NCBI RefSeq assembly: GCF_013031245.1
Contig: NZ_WPZL01000020.1
Span: 1-64,000, forward strand
Direction: 5' to 3'
From: Ruegeria lacuscaerulensis
Lineage (GTDB): Bacteria > Pseudomonadota > Alphaproteobacteria > Rhodobacterales > Rhodobacteraceae
DNA length: 64,000 bases
Part shown: positions 43,085 to 52,775 of the stretch, piece after piece
Position numbering within the stretch: the first letter of the stretch is position 1
Layout of the letters: every line of letters starts with the position of its first letter
Notes under the pieces: generated by a model
What the model was told of the DNA's origin: nothing
The model's database searches: none
The model's input: the letters and a program-made list of their open reading frames with translations, nothing else
Translations under genes and position numbers: made by a program

Positions 43085-44965
43085 ATGGACGATTTCCTCT
43101 ACCAGGCTTCGATCTATCTGGCAGCTGCCGTGATCGCCGTGCCGTTGTCGGCACGTCTGGGGTTGGGGTCTGTTTTGGGTTATCTGGCCGCCGGCATAAT
43201 CATCGGCCCCGTCTTCGGCCTTGTTGGGGCCGAAACCGAAAGTCTGCAGCATGTTGCCGAATTCGGTGTGGTCATGATGCTGTTCCTGATCGGGCTCGAG
43301 CTTGAACCGCGCGCGTTGTGGGACATGCGGGACAGGCTTTTGGGTCTGGGGGGTCTTCAGGTCGGCCTGTCGACCATCGCCATTGCCTGCGTTGCCATGT
43401 ATGCGAACCATCCCTGGTCGGTTGCTCTGGCTGTCGGTTTGACCCTGTCGCTGTCTTCTACTGCGATTGTGCTGCAAACGCTTTCGGAAAAAGGGTTGAT
43501 GCAGACCAATGGAGGTCGCTCTACGTTTTCGGTGCTTCTTACGCAGGATATCGCGGTTATTCCGATCCTGGCGCTGCTGCCACTGCTGGCGTTGCCCGCA
43601 ATGCCGCATATCGAAAGCGACGGATCGATTGACCGCGGCGCGACAGACCTGCACGACGCAGGCCATCACAGCCTGTCCTTGGTCGAAGGTCTGCCGGGCT
43701 GGGCGGTCACGCTTGTCACCATCGGCGCAATTGCGTTTGTCATCCTTGCCGGCGTCTACCTGACGCGCCCCCTGTTCCGCTTCATCCACGCCACCCGCCT
43801 GCGCGAGATGTACACGGCGCTGGCGCTGATGATCGTTGTCGGAATTTCGTTCCTGATGACACTCGTTGGCTTGTCCCCTGCCCTGGGCGCGTTTCTCGCC
43901 GGAGTTGTTCTGGCCAGTTCAGAATTCCGGCATGAAATGGAGAGCGACCTTGAACCGTTCAAAGGTTTGTTCCTGGGCCTTTTCTTCATCACGGTCGGTG
44001 CCGGAATTGATGTCGCCTATTTCTTCAATGATCCTCTGGAACTGTTCGGGCTGGCCCTTCTTGTTATTCTGACCAAGGGGATCATCCTGTACCTGGTCGG
44101 GCGCGCCTTTAAACTGCGCGGACGCGATCATTGGCTGTTCACCTTGGGTCTGGCGCAGGCAGGTGAGTTCGGTTTTGTCCTGCTGGCCTTTTCAACTCAG
44201 CAAAACGTCATTCCACCTGATCTGTCTCAGAAACTGCTGATGATTATCGCGCTGACCATGCTGATCACGCCCTTACTGTTCATCATCTACGACCTGCTGT
44301 CCCGGCATATCGGCGAAGGCGCACCGCTGCCCGAACCGGACGAAATTGATGAGAAAGGACCTGTGATCATCGCGGGTATCGGGCGCTTTGGGCAGATCGT
44401 GAACCGGCTGGTACGTGCCAGCGGGTTCAAAACCGTCGTTCTGGATCATGACATCGAAACCGTTCAATTGATGCGCCGGTTTGGCGTCAAAGGGTTTCTG
44501 GGTGACCCAACCCGTCCGGAGTTGCTGCGCGCAGCCGGGCTTGAAAAAGCCGCCGTTCTCGTCGCTGCAATGGATGACCCTAAGCAGGTGACACGGTTGG
44601 TAAGCTTTGCGCGGCGGCAACGCCCTGATCTGCACATCGTGGCCCGCGCCCATGACCGGACCCATGTATACCAGCTGTATCAGGCCGGTGCGGACGACAT
44701 CGTGCGCGAGATGTTTGACGGCTCACTTCGTGCCGGACGGTATGTCCTCGAGAATATAGGCCTCAGCGAATACGAGGCCGCCCAGGCCGAACAGACCTTT
44801 TATCACCACGATCGGTCCTCGGTTCGGGAGCTGGCCGAACTGTGGATTCCCGGAATGCCTACTGCGGATAACAAGAGATATATCGACCGCGCGCGGCAGC
44901 TTGAAAAAGAGCTGGAAACCGAGCTTCTGGAATTAGCCGAAAAGCACGCCAAAAAGTCGGCCTGA
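43085..44965 (+). CDS. CPA2 cation:proton antiporter with TrkA-N domain (KefC-like)
   Basis: A 626-residue inner-membrane antiporter: 12-13 hydrophobic segments (about 5-400) of the CPA2 family, then a TrkA-N/RCK domain starting around residue 420 with the NAD-binding pattern GIGRFGQIVNRLV. Such proteins exchange K+ or Na+ for protons, and some are gated by glutathione adducts. The family is often called KefB/KefC or YbaL. AAGGA lies six bases before the ATG. It is probably independent of the Lrp regulator though adjacent to it. Confidence 0.9.
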   Translation: MDDFLYQASIYLAAAVIAVPLSARLGLGSVLGYLAAGIIIGPVFGLVGAETESLQHVAEFGVVMMLFLIGLELEPRALWDMRDRLLGLGGLQVGLSTIAIACVAMYANHPWSVALAVGLTLSLSSTAIVLQTLSEKGLMQTNGGRSTFSVLLTQDIAVIPILALLPLLALPAMPHIESDGSIDRGATDLHDAGHHSLSLVEGLPGWAVTLVTIGAIAFVILAGVYLTRPLFRFIHATRLREMYTALALMIVVGISFLMTLVGLSPALGAFLAGVVLASSEFRHEMESDLEPFKGLFLGLFFITVGAGIDVAYFFNDPLELFGLALLVILTKGIILYLVGRAFKLRGRDHWLFTLGLAQAGEFGFVLLAFSTQQNVIPPDLSQKLLMIIALTMLITPLLFIIYDLLSRHIGEGAPLPEPDEIDEKGPVIIAGIGRFGQIVNRLVRASGFKTVVLDHDIETVQLMRRFGVKGFLGDPTRPELLRAAGLEKAAVLVAAMDDPKQVTRLVSFARRQRPDLHIVARAHDRTHVYQLYQAGADDIVREMFDGSLRAGRYVLENIGLSEYEAAQAEQTFYHHDRSSVRELAELWIPGMPTADNKRYIDRARQLEKELETELLELAEKHAKKSA

Positions 44966-44993
44966 CCCGCACACGCGGATCAGGCAAATTGGG

Positions 44994-46007
44994 TCAGCCG
45001 TCTGAAACGCCTGCCTCGGCAAAAGTCGCCATGCCAGAATGGCAGGCAACAGCGCTTTTGAGGATATTTATGGCCAAAGCTCCGCCCGAGCCTTCGCCCA
45101 ATCGCAGCCCGAGGTTCAGCAGAGGTTCCTTTCCGAGTTTGGCCAGCACTGCGGCATGCGCGCCTTCGGCGCTTTGATGTCCTGCTATGGCATGATCAAG
45201 CGCCTCTGCAGAGACATCCGCCAGACAGGCCGCTGCGGCCGAGCAAATAAAGCCGTCCAGAATAACCGGTATGCGCAGGACACGGGCGGCGGCGATGGCT
45301 CCGGCCATGGCCGCAATCTCTCGCCCGCCAAGACGGCGCAACACCTCAACCCCATCGCCTGACCCTGCATGCAGGGCCACGCCTTCGGCCACGACACGGG
45401 TCTTGTTGGCCAGCCCGGCGTCGTCGACACCGGTTCCGCGCCCCGTCCAGTCCGACGCCTCGCCGCCGAACAATACGCAGGCGATTGCCGCAGCCGGAGT
45501 GGTGTTGCCGATACCCATCTCTCCGACCACCAAAAGGTCCGCCGTAGGGTCCACTGCAGTCCAACCGACGCGCAGAGCCTCAAGCAGTTCATCCTCGGAC
45601 ATCGCCGGACCGCTGGTGAAATCCGCCGTGGGTCGATCCAGATCCAGAGCGTGCACATTCATCGTCGCGCCAGCGGCCTTAGCCAACTGGTTGATCGCCG
45701 CGCCGCCATGTTCAAAATTCATGACCATCTGGACGGTCACTTCTGGTGGAAACGCCGATACGCCCTGCGCCGTCACGCCGTGGTTTCCGGCGAAAACGAT
45801 TACCTGCGGAGCAGTGATCTGCGGGCGGGCATCCCCCCGCCAGCCAGCGTACCAGATCGCCAGATCCTCAAGCCGTCCAAGGGCTCCGGGTGGTTTGGTC
45901 AACTGCCCATTGCGGTCGGCCGCCCCGAGTAGCGCGGCATCGTCTGGACCCGGTGCCTGGTTCAGGGCATCGCGGAAGGTTTTCAGGTCATTAAGTTCGG
46001 GCAGCAT
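44994..46007 (-). CDS. cobT: Nicotinate-nucleotide-dimethylbenzimidazole phosphoribosyltransferase
   Basis: A 337-residue cobalamin lower-ligand enzyme. [20 protein letters not shown] (about 71-90) is the conserved substrate-loop region, and the [14 protein letters not shown] segment lies near residue 168. The catalytic Glu is expected in the C-terminal [12 protein letters not shown] segment. It makes alpha-ribazole phosphate for CobS. GAGG lies five bases before the ATG. It is divergent from cobS, the next enzyme of the pathway. No cobalamin riboswitch is visible in the short gap. Confidence 0.94.
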   Translation of the reverse strand: MLPELNDLKTFRDALNQAPGPDDAALLGAADRNGQLTKPPGALGRLEDLAIWYAGWRGDARPQITAPQVIVFAGNHGVTAQGVSAFPPEVTVQMVMNFEHGGAAINQLAKAAGATMNVHALDLDRPTADFTSGPAMSEDELLEALRVGWTAVDPTADLLVVGEMGIGNTTPAAAIACVLFGGEASDWTGRGTGVDDAGLANKTRVVAEGVALHAGSGDGVEVLRRLGGREIAAMAGAIAAARVLRIPVILDGFICSAAAACLADVSAEALDHAIAGHQSAEGAHAAVLAKLGKEPLLNLGLRLGEGSGGALAINILKSAVACHSGMATFAEAGVSDG

Positions 46008-46086
46008 CTAAAGCCTCGTTGCATCAGAGTGGTCCTGTGTGTTTAACCGAAGCGTCCGATCCAACAAGACCCCGAAAGGCGCGGGA

Positions 46087-46851
46087 GTGCACAAAAACGA
46101 CACCAACCTCTTTTCCATGTGGGATATTCCGCTGGCGCTTGTTCTGCTGACGCGCCTGCCGTTGCCGCGGTTGCCGAAAAACGTGTTCGCACGGCAAGCC
46201 GGTGCAGTCTGGGCGTTTCCCGTGGTCGGGGTTGTTGTTGGCTTGTTGGCTTGCGCTGTTGGTTGGGCAGCGATGGCCCTTGGCCTTCCCGCCACAGCAA
46301 GCGCCGTTTTGTTGGTCGCGGCTTTGATCACAACAACCGGTGCCATGCATGAGGACGGGCTGGCTGACACCGTCGATGGTTTTTGGGGCGGTTTTACCCC
46401 CGAACGCCGGCTGGAGATCATGAAGGACAGCCATATCGGGGCCTATGGCGTTCTCGCCCTGATCTTCACGCAATTGCTGCGTGTCGCACTTGTCGCGGCC
46501 TTGCTTTCCGCCGGAAACTTCTGGGCCATACTCGCCGCCTGCATCGTTTCGCGCGCGTTCATGCCCGTTGTGATGTCCGCCCTTCCAAATGCCCGAAACA
46601 GTGGCCTGAGCCATTCGGTTGGAGGGCCAACTGCCAGAACCACCTTTATGGGATTGGGGCTGGCTATCGCTTGTTCAGCGCTTTTGTTGCACGCGGGGGT
46701 AGTCGTCCCCGTTTCGATCGCCGCGCTGATCGTGGCCGCACTGGCCGGCCTGGCCAAAGCCAAGATCAACGGCCAGACCGGTGACATTCTGGGCGCTACC
46801 CAACAAGTGTCCGAGCTCGCTTTTCTGACGGCAGCAGTGGCAGCGCTTTAA
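46087..46851 (+). CDS. cobS: Adenosylcobinamide-GDP ribazoletransferase
   Basis: A 254-residue integral membrane enzyme with about six hydrophobic segments. MHEDGLADTVDGFWGG is the conserved metal-binding motif (about 95-110 from this start). It joins alpha-ribazole to adenosylcobinamide-GDP to complete cobalamin. The start is uncertain: GTG 46087 is chosen by the family start MHKND-like pattern, with GTG 46039 and ATG 46117 as options. It is divergent from cobT. It overlaps the stop of the convergent channel gene by four bases. Confidence 0.88.
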   Translation: MHKNDTNLFSMWDIPLALVLLTRLPLPRLPKNVFARQAGAVWAFPVVGVVVGLLACAVGWAAMALGLPATASAVLLVAALITTTGAMHEDGLADTVDGFWGGFTPERRLEIMKDSHIGAYGVLALIFTQLLRVALVAALLSAGNFWAILAACIVSRAFMPVVMSALPNARNSGLSHSVGGPTARTTFMGLGLAIACSALLLHAGVVVPVSIAALIVAALAGLAKAKINGQTGDILGATQQVSELAFLTAAVAAL

Positions 46852-47618
46852 GCCGTACCACCAGTCTCGATTCTCAGGGTCTCGCCGCAGTGCTTGCAAT
46901 GGACTGCGTCCGGGTCATGGCGGTACAATCCGCAGCTGGGGCATTTGTGACGCACTTTTTGTGGCATGAATATCGCCTGCGCCAAACGTACAAACAAAGC
47001 CACGCCTACCACCATGATAAACACTGAAAACAACTTGCCGCCCGGGGTCGCCAGAGTGATATCGCCGAATCCGGTCGTGGTCAGCGTCGCCATGGTGAAA
47101 TAAAGCGCATCAATATAGGCGTTCTCACTGTCGCCTGGAACGAAGAAGACCAGAACGGCAGTGGACGTTGCGAACACAAAAACCATGAGGTTGATCGCGG
47201 CGATCACGGCATCTTCATGCGTACGGAAAAAATGGCTGTCCCGGCGCAGGTCTCTTAGTAAATGATAGGAGTGAATCAGGCGCAGAGCCCGCAAAATACG
47301 CACGAACGCCAGATTTCCGGGCAAAAAAGGCTCCAGCAACAACGAGGCAATTACGACGATGTCCGCCAGCGTGTAAATCTTGCGCAACAGCTTCCAGCGG
47401 TCTTTCGCAATCCATAGCCGTGCCAGAAAATCCAACAGGATCAGAAGCCCAATGCACAGGCTGGCGATAATTATTCCCGGACTTTGCGGCATGTTCGCGG
47501 TGGAGACGAAAAATACAATCGAAACAGCATCGAACAAGATCAAGCCGTACCGAAACCAGACCGAGATCGGCTCATGTGCGATATACAGAAACTTAACTGT
47601 TTGCTTTATGTTGGCCAT
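46848..47618 (-). CDS. Potassium-channel-like protein with C-terminal zinc ribbon
   Basis: A 256-residue membrane protein of the voltage-gated-like cation channel group. Six hydrophobic segments; an arginine-rich S4-like stretch (FVRILRALRLIHSYHLLRDL, about 108-127); and the selectivity filter TTTGFGD near residue 196. The C-terminus adds a zinc ribbon with CPSC and CKHC pairs. Start ATG 47618 (MANIKQTV) is preceded by GAGG. A zinc-ribbon tail on such a channel is unusual. It probably conducts K+, but the regulator of gating is not known. Confidence 0.86.
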   Translation of the reverse strand: MANIKQTVKFLYIAHEPISVWFRYGLILFDAVSIVFFVSTANMPQSPGIIIASLCIGLLILLDFLARLWIAKDRWKLLRKIYTLADIVVIASLLLEPFLPGNLAFVRILRALRLIHSYHLLRDLRRDSHFFRTHEDAVIAAINLMVFVFATSTAVLVFFVPGDSENAYIDALYFTMATLTTTGFGDITLATPGGKLFSVFIMVVGVALFVRLAQAIFMPQKVRHKCPSCGLYRHDPDAVHCKHCGETLRIETGGTA

Positions 47619-47682
47619 GTATCCGCCTCTGCCTGTTGAAAAATTAACGGCAAATGCGAGTTTCACCAAGCGGCCAGACACG

Positions 47683-47710
47683 AAAAAAGCCGCCCCGTGC
47701 AGGAGCGGCC
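47683..47710 (-). terminator. Rho-independent terminator of carD
   Basis: On the minus strand GCCGCTCC, a five-base loop and GGGGCGGC (one G-U pair) are followed by TTTTTT. It lies about 25 bases after the carD stop. It ends the minus-strand set of fdxA and carD before the channel gene start. Confidence 0.88.
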
Positions 47711-47732
47711 TTAAAATTGAGTGTGCCGACGA

Positions 47733-48248
47733 TCAGGCTGCGGCAGCGCGCGAGGTCAGAACCTCATCAACTTGCTTGGCAGCCGAGACCTCACCAGCGC
47801 CGGAAACAGCGGCCACTTCGCGGGTCAGACGCTCAAGCGCGGCTTCGTACAGCTGACGCTCGGAATAGCTCTGCTCGCGCTGGTCATCGGTGCGGTGCAG
47901 ATCGCGAACCACTTCGGCAATCGAGATCAGATCGCCAGAGTTGATCTTCTGTTCGTATTCCTGCGCCCGGCGCGACCACATGGCGCGCTTTACCTTGGCC
48001 TTACCCTTCAGGGTTTTCATCGCCTGGCTGATGACATCAGGTGAGCTGAGCGACCGCAGACCGGATTCGGTAACTTTGTTCGTCGGTACCCGCAGGGTCA
48101 TCTTGTCTTTTTCAAAAGAGATAACGAACAGCTCAAGAGAATATCCCGCGACTTCCTGCTCTTCGATCGAGATGATCTGACCCACACCATGCGCGGGATA
48201 GACAACATAGTCATTCGGGCGGAACTCAAGCTTTTTCGACTTAGACAT
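47733..48248 (-). CDS. carD: CarD-family transcriptional regulator
   Basis: A 171-residue RNA-polymerase-binding regulator. The N-terminal CarD/TRCF RNAP-interaction domain starts at FRPNDYVVYPAHGVGQI (about 8-24), followed by a helical C-terminal DNA-contact domain with RAMWSRRAQEYEQKI (about 88-102). Alphaproteobacterial CarD stabilises promoter open complexes. AAGGA lies seven bases before the ATG. A terminator follows at 47683. It sits downstream of fdxA on the same strand, separated by about 280 bases that carry its own promoter region. Confidence 0.92.
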   Translation of the reverse strand: MSKSKKLEFRPNDYVVYPAHGVGQIISIEEQEVAGYSLELFVISFEKDKMTLRVPTNKVTESGLRSLSSPDVISQAMKTLKGKAKVKRAMWSRRAQEYEQKINSGDLISIAEVVRDLHRTDDQREQSYSERQLYEAALERLTREVAAVSGAGEVSAAKQVDEVLTSRAAAA

Positions 48249-48529
48249 ACAGGTTCATCCTTGGTTACAGAACAAAACGCGGACAGCAAAACAACCACGG
48301 CGGAGCCATTTGACCCCGTCAGGCGGTTGGTTTGTCACTAAATCAGAACTCCAAAGCAATCATACTTACGGAGCACATCCCCATCTCATTCAACATTCAG
48401 CTACAGAGTATACCACAAAAATGCGGTGCACGAAAGGCAACGCCCCTGACGAACTGGAAAACTCCATGTTTTTCAGGGCGATGCCATGTGTTTTTGCACC
48501 TGAACCGCCTGGTTCAGAGACCGAATCGC

Positions 48530-48868
48530 TTAACCGCCTTCGCCGGGCGCCTCAGAGAAATACTTCTCCATCTTGCCTTCTTCGCCATCGCGCTCTTCTG
48601 CCTCGGGCAGCGGATCCTTCTTGGTCACAATCACCGGCCACTGCTCAGAGTATTTCCGGTTGAACTCGACCCACTGATCCATGCCCGGCTCTGTGTCAGG
48701 GCGGATGGCGTCAGCGGGGCATTCCGGCTCGCACACGCCACAGTCGATGCATTCATCGGGATGAATGACCAGCGTGTTCTCACCTTCATAGAAACAATCG
48801 ACCGGACACACCTCGACGCAGTCGGTGTATTTGCAGGCGATGCAGTTTTCGGTGACGACATAGGTCAT
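48530..48868 (-). CDS. fdxA: Ferredoxin FdxA (7Fe type)
   Basis: A 112-residue soluble ferredoxin. [18 protein letters not shown] and [12 protein letters not shown] hold the 3Fe-4S and 4Fe-4S cluster ligands, as in FdxA proteins of alphaproteobacteria. It has a short acidic-to-Gly tail (residues 95-112). It is an electron donor with no specific partner here. It lies between the S4 RNA-binding protein and carD on the same strand. The preceding 66 bases show no terminator. The space from 48249 to 48529 has no supported gene; it is the leader of carD and the tail of fdxA. Confidence 0.93.
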   Translation of the reverse strand: MTYVVTENCIACKYTDCVEVCPVDCFYEGENTLVIHPDECIDCGVCEPECPADAIRPDTEPGMDQWVEFNRKYSEQWPVIVTKKDPLPEAEERDGEEGKMEKYFSEAPGEGG

Positions 48869-48934
48869 GGTGGAATTCCCGTTTACGCTTTGGGCGACTA
48901 GCTAATCCAGTATTGCCCTGTCTTCAAGGGAGGA

Positions 48935-49300
48935 TCAGCCCTTGGGGGTGCGAGAAAGATCAAGCGCGCGCCGATCTTTCTTGGTCGGGCGACCTTTTCC
49001 CTCAAATCCCGGGTTTCGTGGCAGCGTATCCTGCTTTTCAATCAGGTCCGAGTATAATGTTTGCGCCTCGGGCGCAGGTCCACGCCGTTCGCCAAGCTTT
49101 TCGATGCGGACAACCCGTACAATGCGCCCCTGAGGGAAAGTCAGAATGTCCCCGGGCCCGACGGCTTGCGCCGGTTTCAGGACCCGGTTTCCGTTCAGCC
49201 GGACATGGCCGCCGCTGACCTGTTTGGCGGCCAGGCTGCGGGTCTTGAAGAACCGCGCCTGCCACAACCATTTGTCGATCCGCAGTTTGGCCTCGGCCAT
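48935..49300 (-). CDS. S4-domain RNA-binding protein (HslR-like)
   Basis: A 121-residue protein. The S4 domain spans about residues 5-65 (LRIDKWLWQARFFKTRSLAA, then VRLNG). The lysine/arginine-rich C-terminus is typical of HslR/Hsp15-like proteins that bind nascent-chain-blocked 50S subunits. It starts six bases after the helicase stop on the same strand and is probably co-transcribed with it. The ribosome site is weak, so coupling to the helicase stop is likely. Confidence 0.87.
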   Translation of the reverse strand: MAEAKLRIDKWLWQARFFKTRSLAAKQVSGGHVRLNGNRVLKPAQAVGPGDILTFPQGRIVRVVRIEKLGERRGPAPEAQTLYSDLIEKQDTLPRNPGFEGKGRPTKKDRRALDLSRTPKG

Positions 49301-49306
49301 CGGCGT

Positions 49307-52114
49307 TTAGTTACCGTCTTTCAAACCCATCAGCGCTGCTGCAAACGGGTTATCCGGATCGATCGCCTTTTCCTTTTTCGGAGGCCGCGACGAGAAGCTC
49401 TTGGAGCCCTGAGGCTTGCCACCCTTCTTACCCTGCGGCTTACCGCGCCCGTCCTGGGGCTTGCCGCGTGGTTTTCCTTTGCCCTGCCCCTGTCGCTGCT
49501 CACGGCGCGGACCGCGGTTGGCCTGACGCTGACGACCCCAGGTGAAGGTATAGAACACCTCGACCTCTGGCTCGTCTGACGCAGGAGCCTCGGTTGCCGC
49601 CTCGATGCTGTCTGTGGCCTCGGTCGGCGCCTCGGCGGGTGTGGCGACCTCTGCGGGTTCTACTTCGGGTGCCGCAGTCTCTTCGGCGACAGGTTGCTCC
49701 GCCGCTTCGGTGACAGAGGTCTCGACAGGCGCCGGTTTGACCTTTTCGCGCTCGCCCCGCTCGGCCTTGTAACCCAGGCCCTGCATCAGGTCGGCGAACT
49801 GATCCAGCGTCATGCCGGTGATCGACAACATGTCGGGCTTGGCCTCAAAACCGCCGCGACTGTCTTCGGCGCGCAGCATATCCGCCAGACGCTCAAGCAT
49901 GTCGATGCGGATCGACCGTTCGCCTGCATCGCGGTAGCCGCACATGGTGTCGTAGCCTTCGGGCGCATCCTTGGCGATGGGCACGGTGACCAGGCCCGGA
50001 GGCGGAGCCTCGGGGAATTCCTGAAGACCACCGGCCAGAGCCCACAGCACCAAACGCAGCCGCGTTGGAGCGGGTTTGAGCAGCAATGGCATGAAGATGG
50101 TGAACTGACCGAAACGGATGCCGTGCTTACGCAGCGCGCCACGGGCGTCCTGATCCAGATCCTTGACTTCCTGCGCGACACCGGCGCGCGGCAGCACGCC
50201 CAGCGCCTCGACCATTCGAAAGGCAAAGCCCTTGGCCAGACCGGACAGTTCCTCGTCCCGCGACAGGTTCAGCAGCGGTTCGAACAGCGCGGCAACCTTG
50301 CGGTCGATAAAGTGCTGCAGGCGACGCTGAACCTTCTGCTCAACATCCGGGCCTGCGGCCTCATCCACAAACACCTCGACCATCGGCTTGAGAGGCTCTG
50401 CCCCTGCAACCAGTTTGCCAACGGCATATTCTCCCCACATCAGGCCACCCTGATCGGTAAAATCAATTTCGGTATCGGGTGCATTGTAGAAGCGGTCTGC
50501 ACGCAGATGGAATTGCGGTGCGAGTGCCTGCAGGGAAGCCGACTTCAAAGCTTTCGCCTCGGTTCCTTGTGCGCTCTTGTCCGGGATAAACCGGAACCCT
50601 TCCAGACGACCGACGAATTCGCCTTCGACGGTCACTTCACCCTTGTCATTTACTTCGGCCAAAAGGGCCTCCTTCTGTTTGAGCCGGCGCAACAAAACGG
50701 ATGTGCGCCGGTCCACAAATCTCTGAGTCAAACGGTCATGCAACGCGTCCGACAATCTGTCTTCTACAGCGCGGGTTTCGGCGCGCCAATGTGATTCGTC
50801 ACGCACCCAGCCATTTCGCTGCGCAACATATGTCCAAGTGCGAATATATGCCAATCTTTTAGACAGTGCATCTATATCCCCATCCGTTCGATCAATGCGG
50901 CGGATTTGCCGCGCCATGAAGTCGTCCGGAATCGAGCTGCGTTCGTGGAGGTGGCCATAAATCACTTCAAGCAGACTGGCGTGTTCGGCATGGCTGATAC
51001 CACGAAAATCGGGGATTCGGCACACATCCCACAGCAAACGGATGGAAGGGCCGTCGCTGGCCCGGGCGGCAACCTCGGTCACTTGCGAGAGCGATTTAAG
51101 CACATTCAGGTCGTCAGCCGGACGCGCCTTGATCAGGTGTTCGCTGTCAGGGCTGACCTCCAGCGAGTCGATCAGGGCTTCAACCGAACCGAACCGCAAA
51201 GCGGCATTCCGCCAATTCAGTTTCTTCATCGGCGTGAACCGGCTGTCCATGATCGCCTGCGCGACACCTTCGTCCAATGGTGGCGCTTCTCCGGTCACGC
51301 CGAAGGTGCCGTCCGACATGCCACGCCCTGCCCGACCGGCGATCTGGGCCAACTCGTTTGGTGCAAGCGGACGCATCCTCCGGCCGTCGAATTTGGTCAG
51401 GGAAGAGAATGCGACGTGGTTCACATCAAGGTTCAACCCCATCCCGATGGCATCCGTGGCCACCAGATAGTCGACCTCTCCGTTCTGATAGAGGTCGACT
51501 TGTGCGTTCCGGGTTCGCGGGCTAAGCGCGCCCATGACCACCGCCGCCCCACCCTTTTGACGGCGCAGCAACTCGGCAATGGCATAGACGTTATCGACCG
51601 AGAACCCGACGATGGCGCTGCGCGCGGGCATCCGGCTGATCTTTTTCGAGCCGGAATAGACCAGCTGCGACATTCTCTCGCGGCGCACAAACTGCGCTTC
51701 GGGGACAAGGGCCGAGATGGAACCGCGCATGGTATCGGAGCCCAGGAACAGCGTTTCATTGGTGCCACGAGAACGCAGCAAACGGTCGGTAAAAACATGG
51801 CCGCGTTCGGGATCAGCGCACAGTTGGATTTCGTCAATGGCGACAATATCGGCACCCATGCCCTCGGGCATCGCTTCGACCGTGCAGACCCAGTACTGAG
51901 CACGCGGCGGAACGATCCGTTCTTCGCCCGTGACCAGCGCCACAACGGACGGTCCCCGGATGGCAACGATCTTGTCATAAACCTCGCGCGCCAGCAGACG
52001 CAGCGGCAGACCGATCACACCGGTCCGATACCCCAGCATCCGCTCGATCGCGTAATGGGTTTTACCTGTGTTGGTCGGGCCCAGAACGGCCACGATTCGG
52101 GATGACCCGCTCAC
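49307..52114 (-). CDS. SUV3-like superfamily 2 RNA helicase with basic tail
   Basis: A 935-residue helicase. Walker A GPTNTGKTHYAIERM (about 12-26), Walker B/DEAx-type VAIDEIQLC (about 92-100), a RecA-like second half with ATDAIGMGLN and the QIAGRAGRG motif VI, as in SUV3/mitochondrial degradosome helicases. The last 130 residues are low complexity: an acidic Ala/Glu/Pro section, then a Gly/Lys/Arg/Gln-rich RNA-binding-like tail. It starts at GTG 52114. The S4 and ferredoxin genes follow. It may act in RNA decay or ribosome work. Confidence 0.9.
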   Translation of the reverse strand: MSGSSRIVAVLGPTNTGKTHYAIERMLGYRTGVIGLPLRLLAREVYDKIVAIRGPSVVALVTGEERIVPPRAQYWVCTVEAMPEGMGADIVAIDEIQLCADPERGHVFTDRLLRSRGTNETLFLGSDTMRGSISALVPEAQFVRRERMSQLVYSGSKKISRMPARSAIVGFSVDNVYAIAELLRRQKGGAAVVMGALSPRTRNAQVDLYQNGEVDYLVATDAIGMGLNLDVNHVAFSSLTKFDGRRMRPLAPNELAQIAGRAGRGMSDGTFGVTGEAPPLDEGVAQAIMDSRFTPMKKLNWRNAALRFGSVEALIDSLEVSPDSEHLIKARPADDLNVLKSLSQVTEVAARASDGPSIRLLWDVCRIPDFRGISHAEHASLLEVIYGHLHERSSIPDDFMARQIRRIDRTDGDIDALSKRLAYIRTWTYVAQRNGWVRDESHWRAETRAVEDRLSDALHDRLTQRFVDRRTSVLLRRLKQKEALLAEVNDKGEVTVEGEFVGRLEGFRFIPDKSAQGTEAKALKSASLQALAPQFHLRADRFYNAPDTEIDFTDQGGLMWGEYAVGKLVAGAEPLKPMVEVFVDEAAGPDVEQKVQRRLQHFIDRKVAALFEPLLNLSRDEELSGLAKGFAFRMVEALGVLPRAGVAQEVKDLDQDARGALRKHGIRFGQFTIFMPLLLKPAPTRLRLVLWALAGGLQEFPEAPPPGLVTVPIAKDAPEGYDTMCGYRDAGERSIRIDMLERLADMLRAEDSRGGFEAKPDMLSITGMTLDQFADLMQGLGYKAERGEREKVKPAPVETSVTEAAEQPVAEETAAPEVEPAEVATPAEAPTEATDSIEAATEAPASDEPEVEVFYTFTWGRQRQANRGPRREQRQGQGKGKPRGKPQDGRGKPQGKKGGKPQGSKSFSSRPPKKEKAIDPDNPFAAALMGLKDGN

Positions 52115-52135
52115 CTTTGCCCCCTGCCCCGGTTC

Positions 52136-52705
52136 TTAGAGGGCCGAACCCTCGACCTGAGGCTTCAGTCGATTCACGGCATTGGTTACTTCTTCATGAT
52201 GAGGATGTATAGCCAGCGCGCGCTGGTATGCCTCAAATGCTTTGTCAGGCTGACCGACGATCTCAAAAATCAGGCCAAGGCCGTAGATGGCCTCATAATT
52301 GTTGGGGTTCAGCGTCAAAGCATGTTCCAAATCGGCGGCGGCCATGCCAAAGCGTTCCATGCCGAAAAACGCCGAGGCCCGCAGATGCCACCCTTCCGCA
52401 AAACCAGGCGCGTGATCTGTAAGAGCCGTCAGATGTTCAATGGCGGCCATGGCGTCGCCGTCATCCAGCGCGTCGCGACCACGTTCCAAAAGCAAATCTG
52501 CCGAAGCCGAACCTGACAGGGACCATAGCGCCTTGAGCTGACGATCAATGCCAATCGCTTGATCCGGGGTTGATTGCGCCAGTTGCTCCAATAGTTGTGA
52601 CTCGTCCCGCGAATCCGCCTGTTGCGCAAGACAACTGGTGGAAAACGTGACTAGCAACACCGTTGCCGCGACGATACCTTTGAGATTGTTGCTTGCAATG
52701 CCCAT
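52136..52705 (-). CDS. Exported tetratricopeptide repeat protein
   Basis: A 189-residue protein with a signal peptide (about 1-27) and about three TPR units (about 75-180) such as the NYEAIYGLGLIFEIVGQPDK and AFEAYQRALAIHPHH pair. It is likely periplasmic or lipid-anchored (Cys25 in STSCLAQ is a possible lipobox). It lies 21 bases upstream of the helicase gene on the same strand. The gene to its other side, for the SCP2 protein, is divergent. Function is unknown beyond protein contact by TPRs. Confidence 0.83.
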   Translation of the reverse strand: MGIASNNLKGIVAATVLLVTFSTSCLAQQADSRDESQLLEQLAQSTPDQAIGIDRQLKALWSLSGSASADLLLERGRDALDDGDAMAAIEHLTALTDHAPGFAEGWHLRASAFFGMERFGMAAADLEHALTLNPNNYEAIYGLGLIFEIVGQPDKAFEAYQRALAIHPHHEEVTNAVNRLKPQVEGSAL

Positions 52706-52775
52706 AACAACGTTCAGTGTAGCGTGGCGTCAGGGGAAGTCCATTCCTGGCGCTCAATTCAAAGTGAGGAGAACC

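Noticed and set aside
44961-44984. Terminator after the CPA2 antiporter gene
   Set aside because: CCTGACCCGC-ACAC-GCGGATCAGG forms a stem with one C-A mismatch, but no T-run follows on either strand, so I do not call it a terminator.
46008-46086. Cobalamin riboswitch between cobT and cobS
   Set aside because: The gap is too short and lacks the B12-box pattern.
48249-48529. Short open frame of about 117 codons on the plus strand upstream of carD
   Set aside because: It runs into fdxA antisense, has no ribosome site and no domain pattern.
49694-50794. 366-codon plus-strand open frame opposite the helicase
   Set aside because: A shadow of the helicase gene; no ribosome site and no domain pattern.
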